This document shows, piece after piece, positions 44,230 through 53,708 of a stretch of DNA of 64,000 nucleotides. Below the pieces are notes generated by a model. That model was not told where the DNA came from. It made no database searches and saw nothing but the letters and a program-made list of their open reading frames with translations. Source of the stretch: a bacterium (lineage in GTDB: Bacteria; Auribacterota; UBA6266); assembly GCA_023228325.1 (NCBI GenBank), contig JALOBK010000001.1, positions 1,279,549-1,343,548 on the forward strand, given 5' to 3'. Position 1 is the first letter of the stretch; the number at the start of each line of letters is the position of its first letter. Made by a program: the position numbers and the translations under genes.

Positions 44230-44272
44230 CGAATACATTTTAAACGCGTAAGGTATTTTAAAGGAGACAGAT

Positions 44273-45295
44273 ATGGTTAAGGCTTCAATAGTAGGGGCTA
44301 CGGGATATACAGGGGAAGAGATAGTAAAAATTCTTACAAGGCATAAGAGCGCGAAAATCGTGTCTTTGACGGCCAAAATAGAACAGGAAGTGTTTATTGA
44401 TGATGAATTTCCCGAATTAAAACATGTTACCCATATTAAATGCTATCCTTTTGAAAAGGAGATAGCCGCCGCTGATGCGGATGTTGTTTTCCTGGCGCTT
44501 CCCCATACGGTGAGCATGAAGTTCGCGTCTTTTTTCCTGAAACGGGGCAAAAAGGTTATAGATCTTAGCGCGGATTACAGGCTTAAAAATGCCGGTGATT
44601 ATGAAAAATGGTACGGCTGTAAGCATGTGGATGAAGATAATGTTCAAAAAGCGGTTTATGGATTGCCGGAATTGTATGAAAATGATATCAGGTCCGCGAA
44701 TCTTATTGCCAACCCCGGCTGTTATCCGACAAGCGTGATCCTGGGCCTGGCTCCGCTGCTGAAAAACAATATCAACAGTTCAGATAATTTCATAGTTGAT
44801 TCCAAAACGGGCATTATGGGAGCGGGCAGGAAAGCCAGCCTCAGTTTTCATTTTCCGGAATGTGACGGGAGCGTTTGGGCTTATAAAATCGGACAGCATC
44901 AGCATACCCCCGAAATGATCCAGGAATTGGCCAGGATTTCGGGCAGAAAAACCAGTGTTCTTTTTACGCCTCATGTCGTTCCTTCATCACGCGGAATTTT
45001 AAGCACCATATATGCGGACATTAAGAAAGGAATAAAATTAGAAGAGATAATCGGCATATATGCCGATTTTTACGGGAAGAGCCCTTTTGTAAGGGTGTAT
45101 CCGGCCCATAAACTTCCCCATACAAAGGATATCAGCGCGAATAATTTCTGTGACATCGGGTTTGGTTACGACTCTGAATCGGGGAAACTGATAGTCGTAT
45201 CCACGGTAGACAACCTGCTTAAAGGGGCAGCCGGTCAGGCTGTCCAGAATATGAATATTATATATGGCTTTGACCAGAAAGAAGGATTAATTTGA
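44273..45295 (+). CDS. argC: N-acetyl-gamma-glutamyl-phosphate reductase
   Basis: Third step of arginine synthesis: NADPH reduction of N-acetylglutamyl phosphate. 340 aa with a Rossmann start (VGATGYTGEEIVKIL) and the catalytic C150 in NPGCYPTS. HxxTPE-type residues occur in QHQHTPEM and the dimer segment FTPHVVPSSRGI is intact. First gene of the arg operon. Confidence 0.97.
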   Translation: MVKASIVGATGYTGEEIVKILTRHKSAKIVSLTAKIEQEVFIDDEFPELKHVTHIKCYPFEKEIAAADADVVFLALPHTVSMKFASFFLKRGKKVIDLSADYRLKNAGDYEKWYGCKHVDEDNVQKAVYGLPELYENDIRSANLIANPGCYPTSVILGLAPLLKNNINSSDNFIVDSKTGIMGAGRKASLSFHFPECDGSVWAYKIGQHQHTPEMIQELARISGRKTSVLFTPHVVPSSRGILSTIYADIKKGIKLEEIIGIYADFYGKSPFVRVYPAHKLPHTKDISANNFCDIGFGYDSESGKLIVVSTVDNLLKGAAGQAVQNMNIIYGFDQKEGLI

Positions 45296-46503
45296 TGAAT
45301 GAATCTTTTATCAGAAATATACCTCAGGGAAGCATAACCACTCCCAAAGGGTTTAAAGCCACAGGCGGCCATTGCGGCATTAAAAGAAGCGGGAAGAAAG
45401 ATCTGGCTATAATATATTCCGACGCGGAAGATACTGTTGCGAAAGGTTTATTCACAACAAATGTTCTTCCGGCCGCTCCCGTATTGTTATCCAGGCTGCG
45501 CCTCAGGAACGGCAGGCTGAGGGCTGTTGTAATAAACAGCGGCGTCGCCAATGCCTGTACGGGTCAGCAGGGATATAAAAACGCCGATGCAATAACTGAA
45601 GAAGTTGCTGATATTCTCGGTTTGAAAAAAAATATGGTCGCGATGTGCTCTACGGGTAAAATAGGGGTCCCTCTTCCCGTTGAAACAATAAAGAGAGGGT
45701 TAAAATACCTTTCCAAGAGAATATCCTCTGAGGGCGGGCATTATGCGGCTGAAGCTATAATGACTACTGATACAAGGGAAAAACAATTGGCTTATGAAGT
45801 AACTTTGAACGGCGGGAAGGTAAGGATCGGGGCTATGGCAAAAGGCGCCGGTATGATAAATCCGAATATGGCTACAATGCTTGCTTTTATTACCACCGAC
45901 GCAAAAATAACTGCCGTCCAGATGAAAAAGATTTTGGCTGATGCCGTTGAAATGTCCTTCAACAGGATCAATATAGACGGCGATATGAGCACCAACGATT
46001 CTGTAATCGCGATGGCTAACGGCCTTTCGGAAGTTGAAGTTAAGCCGAATTCCGCCGATGAGAAAACGTTCAGGGCGGCTTTTAACAGTATATGCCTTGC
46101 GCTTGCGGAAATGATAGTAAGAGACGGGGAAGGGGCTACAAAATTTGTTAAGGTTAAAGTAACAGGGGCAAAAACCAGGAAAGACGCATCGCTTGCGGCC
46201 AGGGCTGTGTCAAATTCCCTGTTGTTCAAGGTCGCTCTGTACGGGCAGAATCCGAACTGGGGGAGGCTCATGGACGCGCTGGGTTATTCAGGAGCGGCGA
46301 TATCCGCCGATAAAATAAGTGTTAGATTCGGAGATATCCAGGCTGTAAAGGAAGGAATTGCAGTGGAAGATTCCGAGCACCTTCTGAAGACCTATATGAA
46401 GCAAAGGGAAGTAGATATTTTTATAGATCTTTCGCTGGGATGTTATCAGGAAGAAATCCTGACATGTGATATCGGCAGAAGGTACATAGAAATTAATATT
46501 TAG
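45295..46503 (+). CDS. argJ: Glutamate N-acetyltransferase / ornithine acetyltransferase
   Basis: Transfers acetyl from N-acetylornithine to glutamate (the cyclic arginine route) and may also make N-acetylglutamate from acetyl-CoA. 402 aa. Self-cleavage at the conserved Thr, T194, in NPNMATML. Early GIKRSGKKDLA and late GQNPNWGRLMDALGY fit ArgJ. Start at ATG 45295, sharing its A with the argC stop TGA; a TTG three bases earlier is the alternative. No argA or argE is present, consistent with the recycling route. Confidence 0.96.
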   Translation: MNESFIRNIPQGSITTPKGFKATGGHCGIKRSGKKDLAIIYSDAEDTVAKGLFTTNVLPAAPVLLSRLRLRNGRLRAVVINSGVANACTGQQGYKNADAITEEVADILGLKKNMVAMCSTGKIGVPLPVETIKRGLKYLSKRISSEGGHYAAEAIMTTDTREKQLAYEVTLNGGKVRIGAMAKGAGMINPNMATMLAFITTDAKITAVQMKKILADAVEMSFNRINIDGDMSTNDSVIAMANGLSEVEVKPNSADEKTFRAAFNSICLALAEMIVRDGEGATKFVKVKVTGAKTRKDASLAARAVSNSLLFKVALYGQNPNWGRLMDALGYSGAAISADKISVRFGDIQAVKEGIAVEDSEHLLKTYMKQREVDIFIDLSLGCYQEEILTCDIGRRYIEINI

Positions 46504-46511
46504 GAGATTTT

Positions 46512-47396
46512 TTGGAAAAGGCTATTTCAAAAGCAGCTGTTCTTATAGAAGCGATGCCGTATATACAACGCTTCAGGGATAAGGTTGTTGTCATAAAATT
46601 CGGCGGAAACGCCATGTCCGATAAGGCTATAAACAATAATGTGTTGAGGGACATTGTTTTTATGGAGCTTGTCGGGATGAAGCCTGTCCTGGTGCATGGA
46701 GGCGGCAGCGCTATATCGAAGGAAATGAAAAAAGCAGGTAAAGAGCCGGTATTTTCCGGCGGGCTCAGGGTTACGGATCTTGAGACCATCAGGATTGTCG
46801 AGAAAACATTATTTGAATCGGTGAATAAAGAATTGGTTATTTTAGTAAAAAAATTCGGAGGCAGGGCAAAACCGGTCTCAGGAAACAGGGACAGGATAAT
46901 AAACGCCGCGAAAAAGAGGTTTTTGGACCCTGAAAATCCCGGGAAGGGAATAGACCTCGGTTATGTGGGTGAAGTGAAAAAGGTAAATCCCGCGAAGATC
47001 AGGAAAATCTGCGATGAAGGCATGATCCCTGTTATCGCGCCTCTCGGCTACGGGAAAAAGGGGGAAGTTTTCAACATAAATGCCGACCATGCCGCGGCAG
47101 AGATTGCAGCCGCTCTTAAGGCGGAAAAACTTGTGTTTTTGACCAATGTGAAAGGCGTAATGGTTAACAGGGGTAATGACGAGGCATATCTGGTCCCTTC
47201 CATTAATGTGCGGGAGATCGAAAAATTGAAGATGAGCAAAATTATAACGGGCGGGATGCTGCCCAAGGTGGATTCCTGTATTCATGCAGTAAAATCGGGG
47301 GTTCATAAAACACACATAATAGATGTTAAAATCCAGCATTCTCTTTTGCTCGAAATTTTTACTGACAAGGGAATAGGAACTGAAATTATCGTATGA
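46512..47396 (+). CDS. argB: Acetylglutamate kinase
   Basis: Phosphorylates N-acetylglutamate, 294 aa. The P-loop-like KFGGNAM, HGGGSAI, the RVTD segment and INADHAAAEIAAAL are all family signatures. The length is that of the arginine-sensitive type, with an N-terminal extension helix. TTG start at 46512, with AGGAG 5 bases upstream. Confidence 0.97.
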   Translation: MEKAISKAAVLIEAMPYIQRFRDKVVVIKFGGNAMSDKAINNNVLRDIVFMELVGMKPVLVHGGGSAISKEMKKAGKEPVFSGGLRVTDLETIRIVEKTLFESVNKELVILVKKFGGRAKPVSGNRDRIINAAKKRFLDPENPGKGIDLGYVGEVKKVNPAKIRKICDEGMIPVIAPLGYGKKGEVFNINADHAAAEIAAALKAEKLVFLTNVKGVMVNRGNDEAYLVPSINVREIEKLKMSKIITGGMLPKVDSCIHAVKSGVHKTHIIDVKIQHSLLLEIFTDKGIGTEIIV

Positions 47397-47404
47397 GGTG
47401 ACGG

Positions 47405-48595
47405 ATGCAGAATTCAGCTGAGGATATTATTAAGTTTTACAACACATATGTTATGAAAACATATATGTGGAATCCCATAGTTATCGTTAAAGGCAAAGGC
47501 TCATGGGTTTGGGATATAAACGGCCGGAAATATCTGGATTTTTTTCCGGGTTGGGCTGTCAGCGGGCTGGGACATTGTAACACGGAAGTGGCCGGAGCCA
47601 TAAAGAAACAGGCGTCCACTCTTATCCATATGCCCAATAATTTTATGATGGAACATCAGCCGCTGCTTGCCAAAAAGATAATAGAAAATTCTTTTAAGGG
47701 GAAGTGTTTCTTCTGTAATAGCGGCGCCGAAGCCAATGAAACAGCTTTTAAAATTGCGAGGAAATACGGGAGTCAAACGGGAAGATATGAAATAATAACG
47801 ATGAAAAAATCATTTCACGGCAGGACTCTTGCGGCTGTGACAGCTACGGGGCAGGAAAAATACCACAAGGGTTTTGAACCGCTCGTCCCGGGCTTTAAAT
47901 ATGTGGGATTTGGCAGTAAGGATGAACTGGCAAAGGCTGTTACGGATAAAACGGTTGCCGTTATGCTTGAGCCTATCCAGGGTGAAGGAGGAATTAACGT
48001 TTCGGATAAAGACTATCTCGCGTATATCAGAGACTTATGCGATAAAAATGATATGCTTTTGATACTTGACGAGATACAGACCGGCATGGGCAGGACAGGC
48101 AGGATGTTTGCTTACCAGCATTATGATGTTGAGCCGGATGTTATGACTTTGGCTAAAACGCTGGGGGGAGGGATTCCCATAGGAGCTGCTGTCGCCGGCG
48201 AAAAAGTATGCGATGTCCTTGAACCCGGGAACCATGCGTCTACCTTCGGCGGCAACCCGCTTGCCTGCGCTGCGGCGCTGGCGGTTTTTGAGGTTATAGG
48301 GGAAAATGGTTTTCTTGATAAGGCTGTCAAAAAAGGCGGTTATCTGAGGAAAAAACTTGAAGGCCTTAAATCCAAATATCCTTTCATCAAAGAAGTGAGA
48401 GGTGTAGGATTAATGTTGGGTATGGAATTGAATATTGAAGGCGGCGGAATATTCAATGAATGCCTTAAAAAGAATCTCATAATAAATTGTACATCGGGTA
48501 ATGTGCTAAGGTTTGTGCCGTCAATGACAGTTAAAAAATCGGAAATTGATATGGCGATTAATATAGTTGATGAAGTTTTTAAAAATGTGTCTTAA
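47405..48595 (+). CDS. argD: Acetylornithine aminotransferase
   Basis: PLP enzyme making N-acetylornithine, 396 aa. It is a class III aminotransferase with the Schiff-base K251 in TLAKTLGGGIPIGA, FFCNSGAEANE near the N-terminus and DEIQTGMGRTG before the lysine. The ornithine carbamoyltransferase gene argF, which often follows, is not here: argG comes next. Confidence 0.95.
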   Translation: MQNSAEDIIKFYNTYVMKTYMWNPIVIVKGKGSWVWDINGRKYLDFFPGWAVSGLGHCNTEVAGAIKKQASTLIHMPNNFMMEHQPLLAKKIIENSFKGKCFFCNSGAEANETAFKIARKYGSQTGRYEIITMKKSFHGRTLAAVTATGQEKYHKGFEPLVPGFKYVGFGSKDELAKAVTDKTVAVMLEPIQGEGGINVSDKDYLAYIRDLCDKNDMLLILDEIQTGMGRTGRMFAYQHYDVEPDVMTLAKTLGGGIPIGAAVAGEKVCDVLEPGNHASTFGGNPLACAAALAVFEVIGENGFLDKAVKKGGYLRKKLEGLKSKYPFIKEVRGVGLMLGMELNIEGGGIFNECLKKNLIINCTSGNVLRFVPSMTVKKSEIDMAINIVDEVFKNVS

Positions 48596-48615
48596 CTTAG
48601 GGACGGGAGTATTTT

Positions 48616-49824
48616 ATGGAGAAAGTTGTTCTTGCGTATTCCGGGGGATTAGACACTTCGGTGATATTAAAGTGGCTAAAGGAAGAAAAAGGATATGATG
48701 TTATTGCTTTTGCCGCGGACCTGGGGCAGGGAAAAGAACTGGACAGGATTGAAAAAAAGGCAAAAGACACGGGGGCTTCAAAGGTTTATGTAGAAGACCT
48801 GAGGGAGGAGTTTGCCCGCGATTATGTTTTTGAAATGCTGAAGGCTAACGCTGTTTATGAGGATAAATATTTGCTGGGGACATCAATAGCCAGGCCCCTG
48901 ATAGCCGGGAAGCAGGTTGAAATTGCTCTGAAGGAAAATGCAACGGCGGTATCTCACGGCGCTACGGGTAAAGGTAATGACCAGGTAAGGTTTGAACTTA
49001 CATATGCGGCTCTTGCGCCCGGGCTGAAGGTGATTGCTCCGTGGAGGGAATGGGATTTCAAGTCAAGGACGGATTTGATAAATTACGCCAGGGAGAAAAA
49101 AATACCGATTCCGGTATCAAAGCAAAACCCTTATAGTTCCGACAGGAACCTTCTTCACATCAGTTTTGAAGGAGGGATACTGGAAGATCCCTGGATGGAG
49201 CCGCCGGAAGATATGTTTGTTATGAGCTGCAGTCCCGAAAAAGCGCCTGATAAGCCGGTTTATATCGAGGTCGGTTTTGAAAAAGGGATTCCTGTATCTG
49301 TCAACGACAGGAAAATGAGCCCTGCCGCCCTGCTGCAGTATATGAATGAGGCCGGCGGAGCCAACGGCATAGGAAGGGTGGATATGGTTGAAAACAGGTA
49401 TGTCGGAATGAAATCAAGGGGAGTCTACGAAACTCCGGGAGGGACTATACTGAGGGAAGCTCATATTGCTATGGAATCAATAACTCTTGACAGGGAAGTT
49501 CAGCATCTTAAAAACTCTCTTGCCCTTAAATATGCCGAACTTGTGTATAATGGTTATTGGTTTTCTCCCGAGATGAATATATTAAGGAATACGGTTAATG
49601 AAACACAGGAAAAAGTATCCGGGACAGTCAGACTGAAATTATATAAGGGAAATTGCATTGTTACCGGCAGGAAATCCGCATTTTCCCTTTACAGCGAAGA
49701 TTTTGCCACTTTTGAGAAAGACAGCGTATACGATCAGAAAGACGCCGGCGGTTTTATAAAAATTAACGGATTAAGGATGAGGATTAAGAAAATTCTGGAT
49801 GGTAAAAAATATGGAAAAAAATAA
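48616..49824 (+). CDS. argG: Argininosuccinate synthase
   Basis: Joins citrulline and aspartate using ATP, 402 aa. The ATP pyrophosphatase motif YSGGLDTSVI, SHGATGKGNDQVRFE and PWREWDF are clear. The length is normal. The next gene starts just before its stop. Confidence 0.98.
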   Translation: MEKVVLAYSGGLDTSVILKWLKEEKGYDVIAFAADLGQGKELDRIEKKAKDTGASKVYVEDLREEFARDYVFEMLKANAVYEDKYLLGTSIARPLIAGKQVEIALKENATAVSHGATGKGNDQVRFELTYAALAPGLKVIAPWREWDFKSRTDLINYAREKKIPIPVSKQNPYSSDRNLLHISFEGGILEDPWMEPPEDMFVMSCSPEKAPDKPVYIEVGFEKGIPVSVNDRKMSPAALLQYMNEAGGANGIGRVDMVENRYVGMKSRGVYETPGGTILREAHIAMESITLDREVQHLKNSLALKYAELVYNGYWFSPEMNILRNTVNETQEKVSGTVRLKLYKGNCIVTGRKSAFSLYSEDFATFEKDSVYDQKDAGGFIKINGLRMRIKKILDGKKYGKK

Positions 49825-51196
49825 GAAAAAATTGTGGGGCGGAAGGTTTTCCAAACCCACAAATTCCGGGGTAGAGCGTTTTACCGAATCTCTCTCTGTG
49901 GATATCAGGTTGTATAAGTATGATATTAAGGGCAGTATCGCTCATGCCGAAATGCTTGCTAAAACCGGTATAATTTCCCGGAAAGACAGCATTAAAATAA
50001 TCGGCGGGCTGAAGAAAGTCGGGGAAGATATTGAAAAATGCGATTTTAAATTCTCCGTTTCCGATGAAGATATACATATGGCCATAGAAAGGTCGTTGAC
50101 CGAAAAAATAGGTGAAGCCGCCAAAAAACTGCATACGGCGAGGAGCAGGAACGATCAGGTCGCGCTGGATGTAAAAATGTATTTAAAAGATGCCGCAAAG
50201 CAAATAACCGCGCTTATTGAGGCCTTTCAGGGGACAATAGCGGAAAAAGCTTATGCTTATTCGGATACGGTTTTTCCCGGGATGACACATATGCAGCTGG
50301 CTATGCCCGTGACTTTCGGCCATTACATGCTGTCCTTTATATATATGCTTGAGAGGGATAAGGAAAGGTTGAAAGGTCTTTTTAACCGTTTGGATGAGAT
50401 GCCTCTCGGTTCGTGCGCGCTGGCGGGCACAAGCCTGCCGATTGACAGGGGTTATGTCGCTAAAAAACTTGGATTTTCAAAAATAAGCCGGAACAGTATG
50501 GATGCGGTCGCGGACAGGGATTATATTATTGAAATGCTTTCGATCATATCGGTGACAGGCATACATCTCAGCAGGCTCTGCGAAGACCTGGTTTTTTATT
50601 CCTCGTCAGCCGTGAATGTTGTCAATCTGCCGGAGGATTTCTGCACCGGTTCGAGTATGATGCCCCACAAAAAAAATCCTGATGTCGCAGAAATTGTGAG
50701 GGGTAAGACCGGAAGCATGGTAGGCAATCTTGTATCAATTCTTGTGACAATGAAAGGTTTGCCTATGACCTATAACAGGGACATGCAGGAGGATAAGAAG
50801 CCGTTATTTGACTCGATTGACGCTGTGTCATCCTGTCTGGAAATTATGGCTGATTTAATACGTGGAATTACATTGAATAACAGGGTATTAAATGAAGTGC
50901 TTGGATCAAACCTCGGGTTTTTAGCGACGGACCTGGCTGAATACCTTGTCAGCAAAGGAGTGCCTTTCAGGGATGCGCATCATATTATAGGTAAAATGAT
51001 GTTATCTGAGATAGCGACAATGAACCCTCGGGAGATTACACTTGAAGAACTGCGCGGTTTCTCGGATAAGTTTGGATCTGATTCACTGGCGGTTTTGGAT
51101 ATAGAAAACTCTGTGGCGAACAAAAAATCTCAAGGAGGCACAGCACCTGTCAGAGTTAAAAAAGAAATCGGGAAATGGCTTAAAAAAAGCAGATAA
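49811..51196 (+). CDS. argH: Argininosuccinate lyase
   Basis: Final step of arginine synthesis, 461 aa. Signature TGSSMMPHKKNPD (catalytic Ser region at S281/S282), LHTARSRNDQVALD and TPVFPGMTHMQ-like FPGMTHMQLAMPVT are present. The start at 49811 (MEKNKKKLWGGRF) is favoured, with GGATGG upstream; ATG 49799 is an alternative. It overlaps argG by 14 bases. Confidence 0.97.
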   Translation: MEKNKKKLWGGRFSKPTNSGVERFTESLSVDIRLYKYDIKGSIAHAEMLAKTGIISRKDSIKIIGGLKKVGEDIEKCDFKFSVSDEDIHMAIERSLTEKIGEAAKKLHTARSRNDQVALDVKMYLKDAAKQITALIEAFQGTIAEKAYAYSDTVFPGMTHMQLAMPVTFGHYMLSFIYMLERDKERLKGLFNRLDEMPLGSCALAGTSLPIDRGYVAKKLGFSKISRNSMDAVADRDYIIEMLSIISVTGIHLSRLCEDLVFYSSSAVNVVNLPEDFCTGSSMMPHKKNPDVAEIVRGKTGSMVGNLVSILVTMKGLPMTYNRDMQEDKKPLFDSIDAVSSCLEIMADLIRGITLNNRVLNEVLGSNLGFLATDLAEYLVSKGVPFRDAHHIIGKMMLSEIATMNPREITLEELRGFSDKFGSDSLAVLDIENSVANKKSQGGTAPVRVKKEIGKWLKKSR

Positions 51197-51201
51197 AACC
51201 T

Positions 51202-51594
51202 ATGATATTTTTCCGTCGTCAGAATGTTACGGAAAAAAGCCTGGCCGAGAAATACAGGCTTGATGAACATGTCGTTTGGTTTATAAGACATGTTATTAAG
51301 TCTCTTGTCCACCTGGAAGTTTTTGTTCATTTTTACCGGAACAGGAGTTCGATCGAAGCGCCCGGTGAAGTGGCCAGGAAAATCGGGGCCGATAAACTTA
51401 TTGTTTACAGGGCGATGAAAGATTTGCAGAAAAATGATATTCTCAAGAGTCTTGATGCCGAAGACAGCGCTTTTAATTACGCTCCGGCTGAAAACCTGAA
51501 AAACAATATTGAACTTTTTATTCAGGCTCACACAGATGAAGATTTAAGGAGAAGGATACTGAGTTTGGTGATGGAGATAAGCGGAAATGAATGA
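51202..51594 (+). CDS. Small protein of unknown function, possible winged helix
   Basis: 130-aa protein between argH and lysA, 5 bp after argH and overlapping lysA by 8 bases. Residues about 45-100 could form a winged helix: IEAPGEVARKIGADKLIVYRAMKDLQKNDIL reads as helix, turn, recognition helix. The C-terminus is acidic and helical. No ligand-binding domain is present. No clear ribosome-binding site precedes the ATG. It could be a local regulator of the amino-acid genes, but nothing proves this. I do not recognise the family. Confidence 0.7.
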   Translation: MIFFRRQNVTEKSLAEKYRLDEHVVWFIRHVIKSLVHLEVFVHFYRNRSSIEAPGEVARKIGADKLIVYRAMKDLQKNDILKSLDAEDSAFNYAPAENLKNNIELFIQAHTDEDLRRRILSLVMEISGNE

Positions 51595-52834
51595 TTTTGA
51601 ATATCGTAACGGCGAATTATTCTGTGAAGATATCAGGGCGAAAGATCTTATAGAAAAATACGGGACCCCTTTGTATGTGTACAGCAAAAAAGCTGTTTGT
51701 GACGGTTTTGACCGGTTATCGGATGCGTTTAAAAAAATCGACCATTTGATATGTTTCTCGGTTAAATCCTGCTCTAATCTCGGGATTCTCAGGGTTTTGA
51801 AAGAAAAAGGCAGCGGTTTCGATATCGTGTCCGGCGGTGAATTGTTCAGGGTTGAAGAAATTAATGCGGATATGTCGAAAGTCGTTTTTGCCGGTGTCGG
51901 TAAAACATGTGATGAGATAGAATATGCCCTAGAACAGAACATACTGATGTTTAATGTTGAATCGGAGCAGGAAGCGGAAAGAATTAACGCAATTGCCGGA
52001 GATTTGGGGGTTGAGGCCAATGTCGCCGTAAGAATCAATCCCGATGTCGATCCTAAAACCCATAAGTATATAACAACGGGAAAAAGCGAAAATAAATTCG
52101 GGGTTGATATAGAGAGAGGTTATGACTTGTATAAAAAGGCGTCCGGTCTTAAGAACCTGGCGGTTAAAGGTATTCAGATGCATATCGGTTCCCAGATAAC
52201 CGAGATAGAACCGTATATAGATGCTGTCAGGAAAATAACACGACTGGCCGAGAAAGTGGCAAAAGATATTGCCCCGCTCAGCTATCTGGATATCGGGGGG
52301 GGGATGGGCATAGTATATGAGGATGAAAAGCCTTTTGATGTTCCGGCTTTTGCCGAAGCTATTATAAAAGAGATAAAATCTCTGGGCGTAAAATTGATAA
52401 TTGAACCCGGAAGGTATATTACCGGTAACAGCGGCGTCCTGCTTACACAGGTTCAATACCTGAAAAAATCGGGAGCGAAAAATTTTATTATTGTTGATGC
52501 GGGGATGAATGACCTTATAAGGCCCAGCCTTTACGGCTCATACCACAGGATAGAACCTGTAACCAGGCATGATAACGGCAGCGTTCTTTGCGATGTGGTC
52601 GGACCTGTTTGTGAATCAGGCGATTTTATCGCGAAAGACAGAAAAATAGGGCGTATTTCGCAGGATGATTATCTTTGTGTCTTTAGCGCCGGGGCATATG
52701 GTTTTGTTATGAGCAGTAATTATAATTCCAGGCCCAGAGCGGCGGAAATCCTGGTGGATGGGAACGAAGATGTGATGATCAGGAAGAGAGAAGAATATCT
52801 TGACCTGATACGTTTTGATAATCCGAATGTTTAG
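51587..52834 (+). CDS. lysA: Diaminopimelate decarboxylase
   Basis: Last step of lysine synthesis, PLP-dependent, 415 aa. PLP Lys K60 in ICFSVKSCSN; GSGFDIVSGGEL; HIGSQI; the active-site CESGDF (Cys-Glu-Ser-Gly-Asp) from the partner subunit, and EPGRY. It overlaps the small upstream gene by 8 bases. Confidence 0.97.
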   Translation: MNDFEYRNGELFCEDIRAKDLIEKYGTPLYVYSKKAVCDGFDRLSDAFKKIDHLICFSVKSCSNLGILRVLKEKGSGFDIVSGGELFRVEEINADMSKVVFAGVGKTCDEIEYALEQNILMFNVESEQEAERINAIAGDLGVEANVAVRINPDVDPKTHKYITTGKSENKFGVDIERGYDLYKKASGLKNLAVKGIQMHIGSQITEIEPYIDAVRKITRLAEKVAKDIAPLSYLDIGGGMGIVYEDEKPFDVPAFAEAIIKEIKSLGVKLIIEPGRYITGNSGVLLTQVQYLKKSGAKNFIIVDAGMNDLIRPSLYGSYHRIEPVTRHDNGSVLCDVVGPVCESGDFIAKDRKIGRISQDDYLCVFSAGAYGFVMSSNYNSRPRAAEILVDGNEDVMIRKREEYLDLIRFDNPNV

Positions 52835-52854
52835 ATACGAGGGGTTTTTATTTT

Positions 52855-53661
52855 ATGCGGATAAGGTTTTCCAAGATGGAAGGCGCGGGAAATGATTTTA
52901 TAGTTATCGATGACAGGGAAAAAATATTTCCTGTTCCGGAGAATTCTCTTGCGGCTGAAATGTGCGTCCGCAGGAAATCCATAGGCGCGGACGGTGTCAT
53001 ACTGCTTCAGAATTCCGGAAAAGCGGATTTTAAAATGAGGATATTTAACCCCGACGGGGGTGAAGCCGAAATGTGCGGTAACGGGGCCAGGTGCATAGCA
53101 AAATTCGCCTATGACAATAAGATTGCGGGTAGAAAAATGACAGTAGAGACTATGGCGGGGATGCTGTCTGCTTCTGTTGAAGGTGATATGATAAAAATCA
53201 AAATGAGCGACCCGCGTGATTTGAAGGCGGATGTTTGCATTTTGTTTCCGGATAAACAGGTAAAGCTTGATTTTATAAATACGGGTGTCCCCCACGCGGT
53301 ATTGTTTGTGGAAAAAGTAGAGCAGGTTGATGTTGAGGGGCTCGGCAGGAAGATCAGAAACGCGGCTGAGTTTAAGCCTTCCGGGACAAACGTGAATTTC
53401 GTTGAAATAAACTCTGACAACTTGGTAAAAGTCAGAACTTACGAGCGCGGGGTTGAGGCAGAGACCCTTGCCTGCGGTACGGGTGTCGTAGCTTCCGCGA
53501 TAATTTCACACAGGCAAAAAAATGTGAAAGCGCCCGTAAAAGTGGTTACAAAAAGCGGTGACAGTATTATTGTCGATTTTAAAATCGGGGACGGATCCTA
53601 CAAAAATGTTTACATGTCCGGACCCGCAAAGCTAATATATGTTGCTGAATATGGTTTCTGA
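52855..53661 (+). CDS. dapF: Diaminopimelate epimerase
   Basis: Converts LL-DAP to meso-DAP, 268 aa. The two catalytic cysteines are C74 (EMCGNGARC) and C207 (ETLACGTGV). The N-terminal FSKMEGAGNDFIVID is typical. It is next to lysA, which uses its product. Confidence 0.98.
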   Translation: MRIRFSKMEGAGNDFIVIDDREKIFPVPENSLAAEMCVRRKSIGADGVILLQNSGKADFKMRIFNPDGGEAEMCGNGARCIAKFAYDNKIAGRKMTVETMAGMLSASVEGDMIKIKMSDPRDLKADVCILFPDKQVKLDFINTGVPHAVLFVEKVEQVDVEGLGRKIRNAAEFKPSGTNVNFVEINSDNLVKVRTYERGVEAETLACGTGVVASAIISHRQKNVKAPVKVVTKSGDSIIVDFKIGDGSYKNVYMSGPAKLIYVAEYGF

Positions 53662-53708
53662 AAATCAGTTTAAAGATATGATTAAATTAAATATTCCAGG
53701 GGGTAAAA

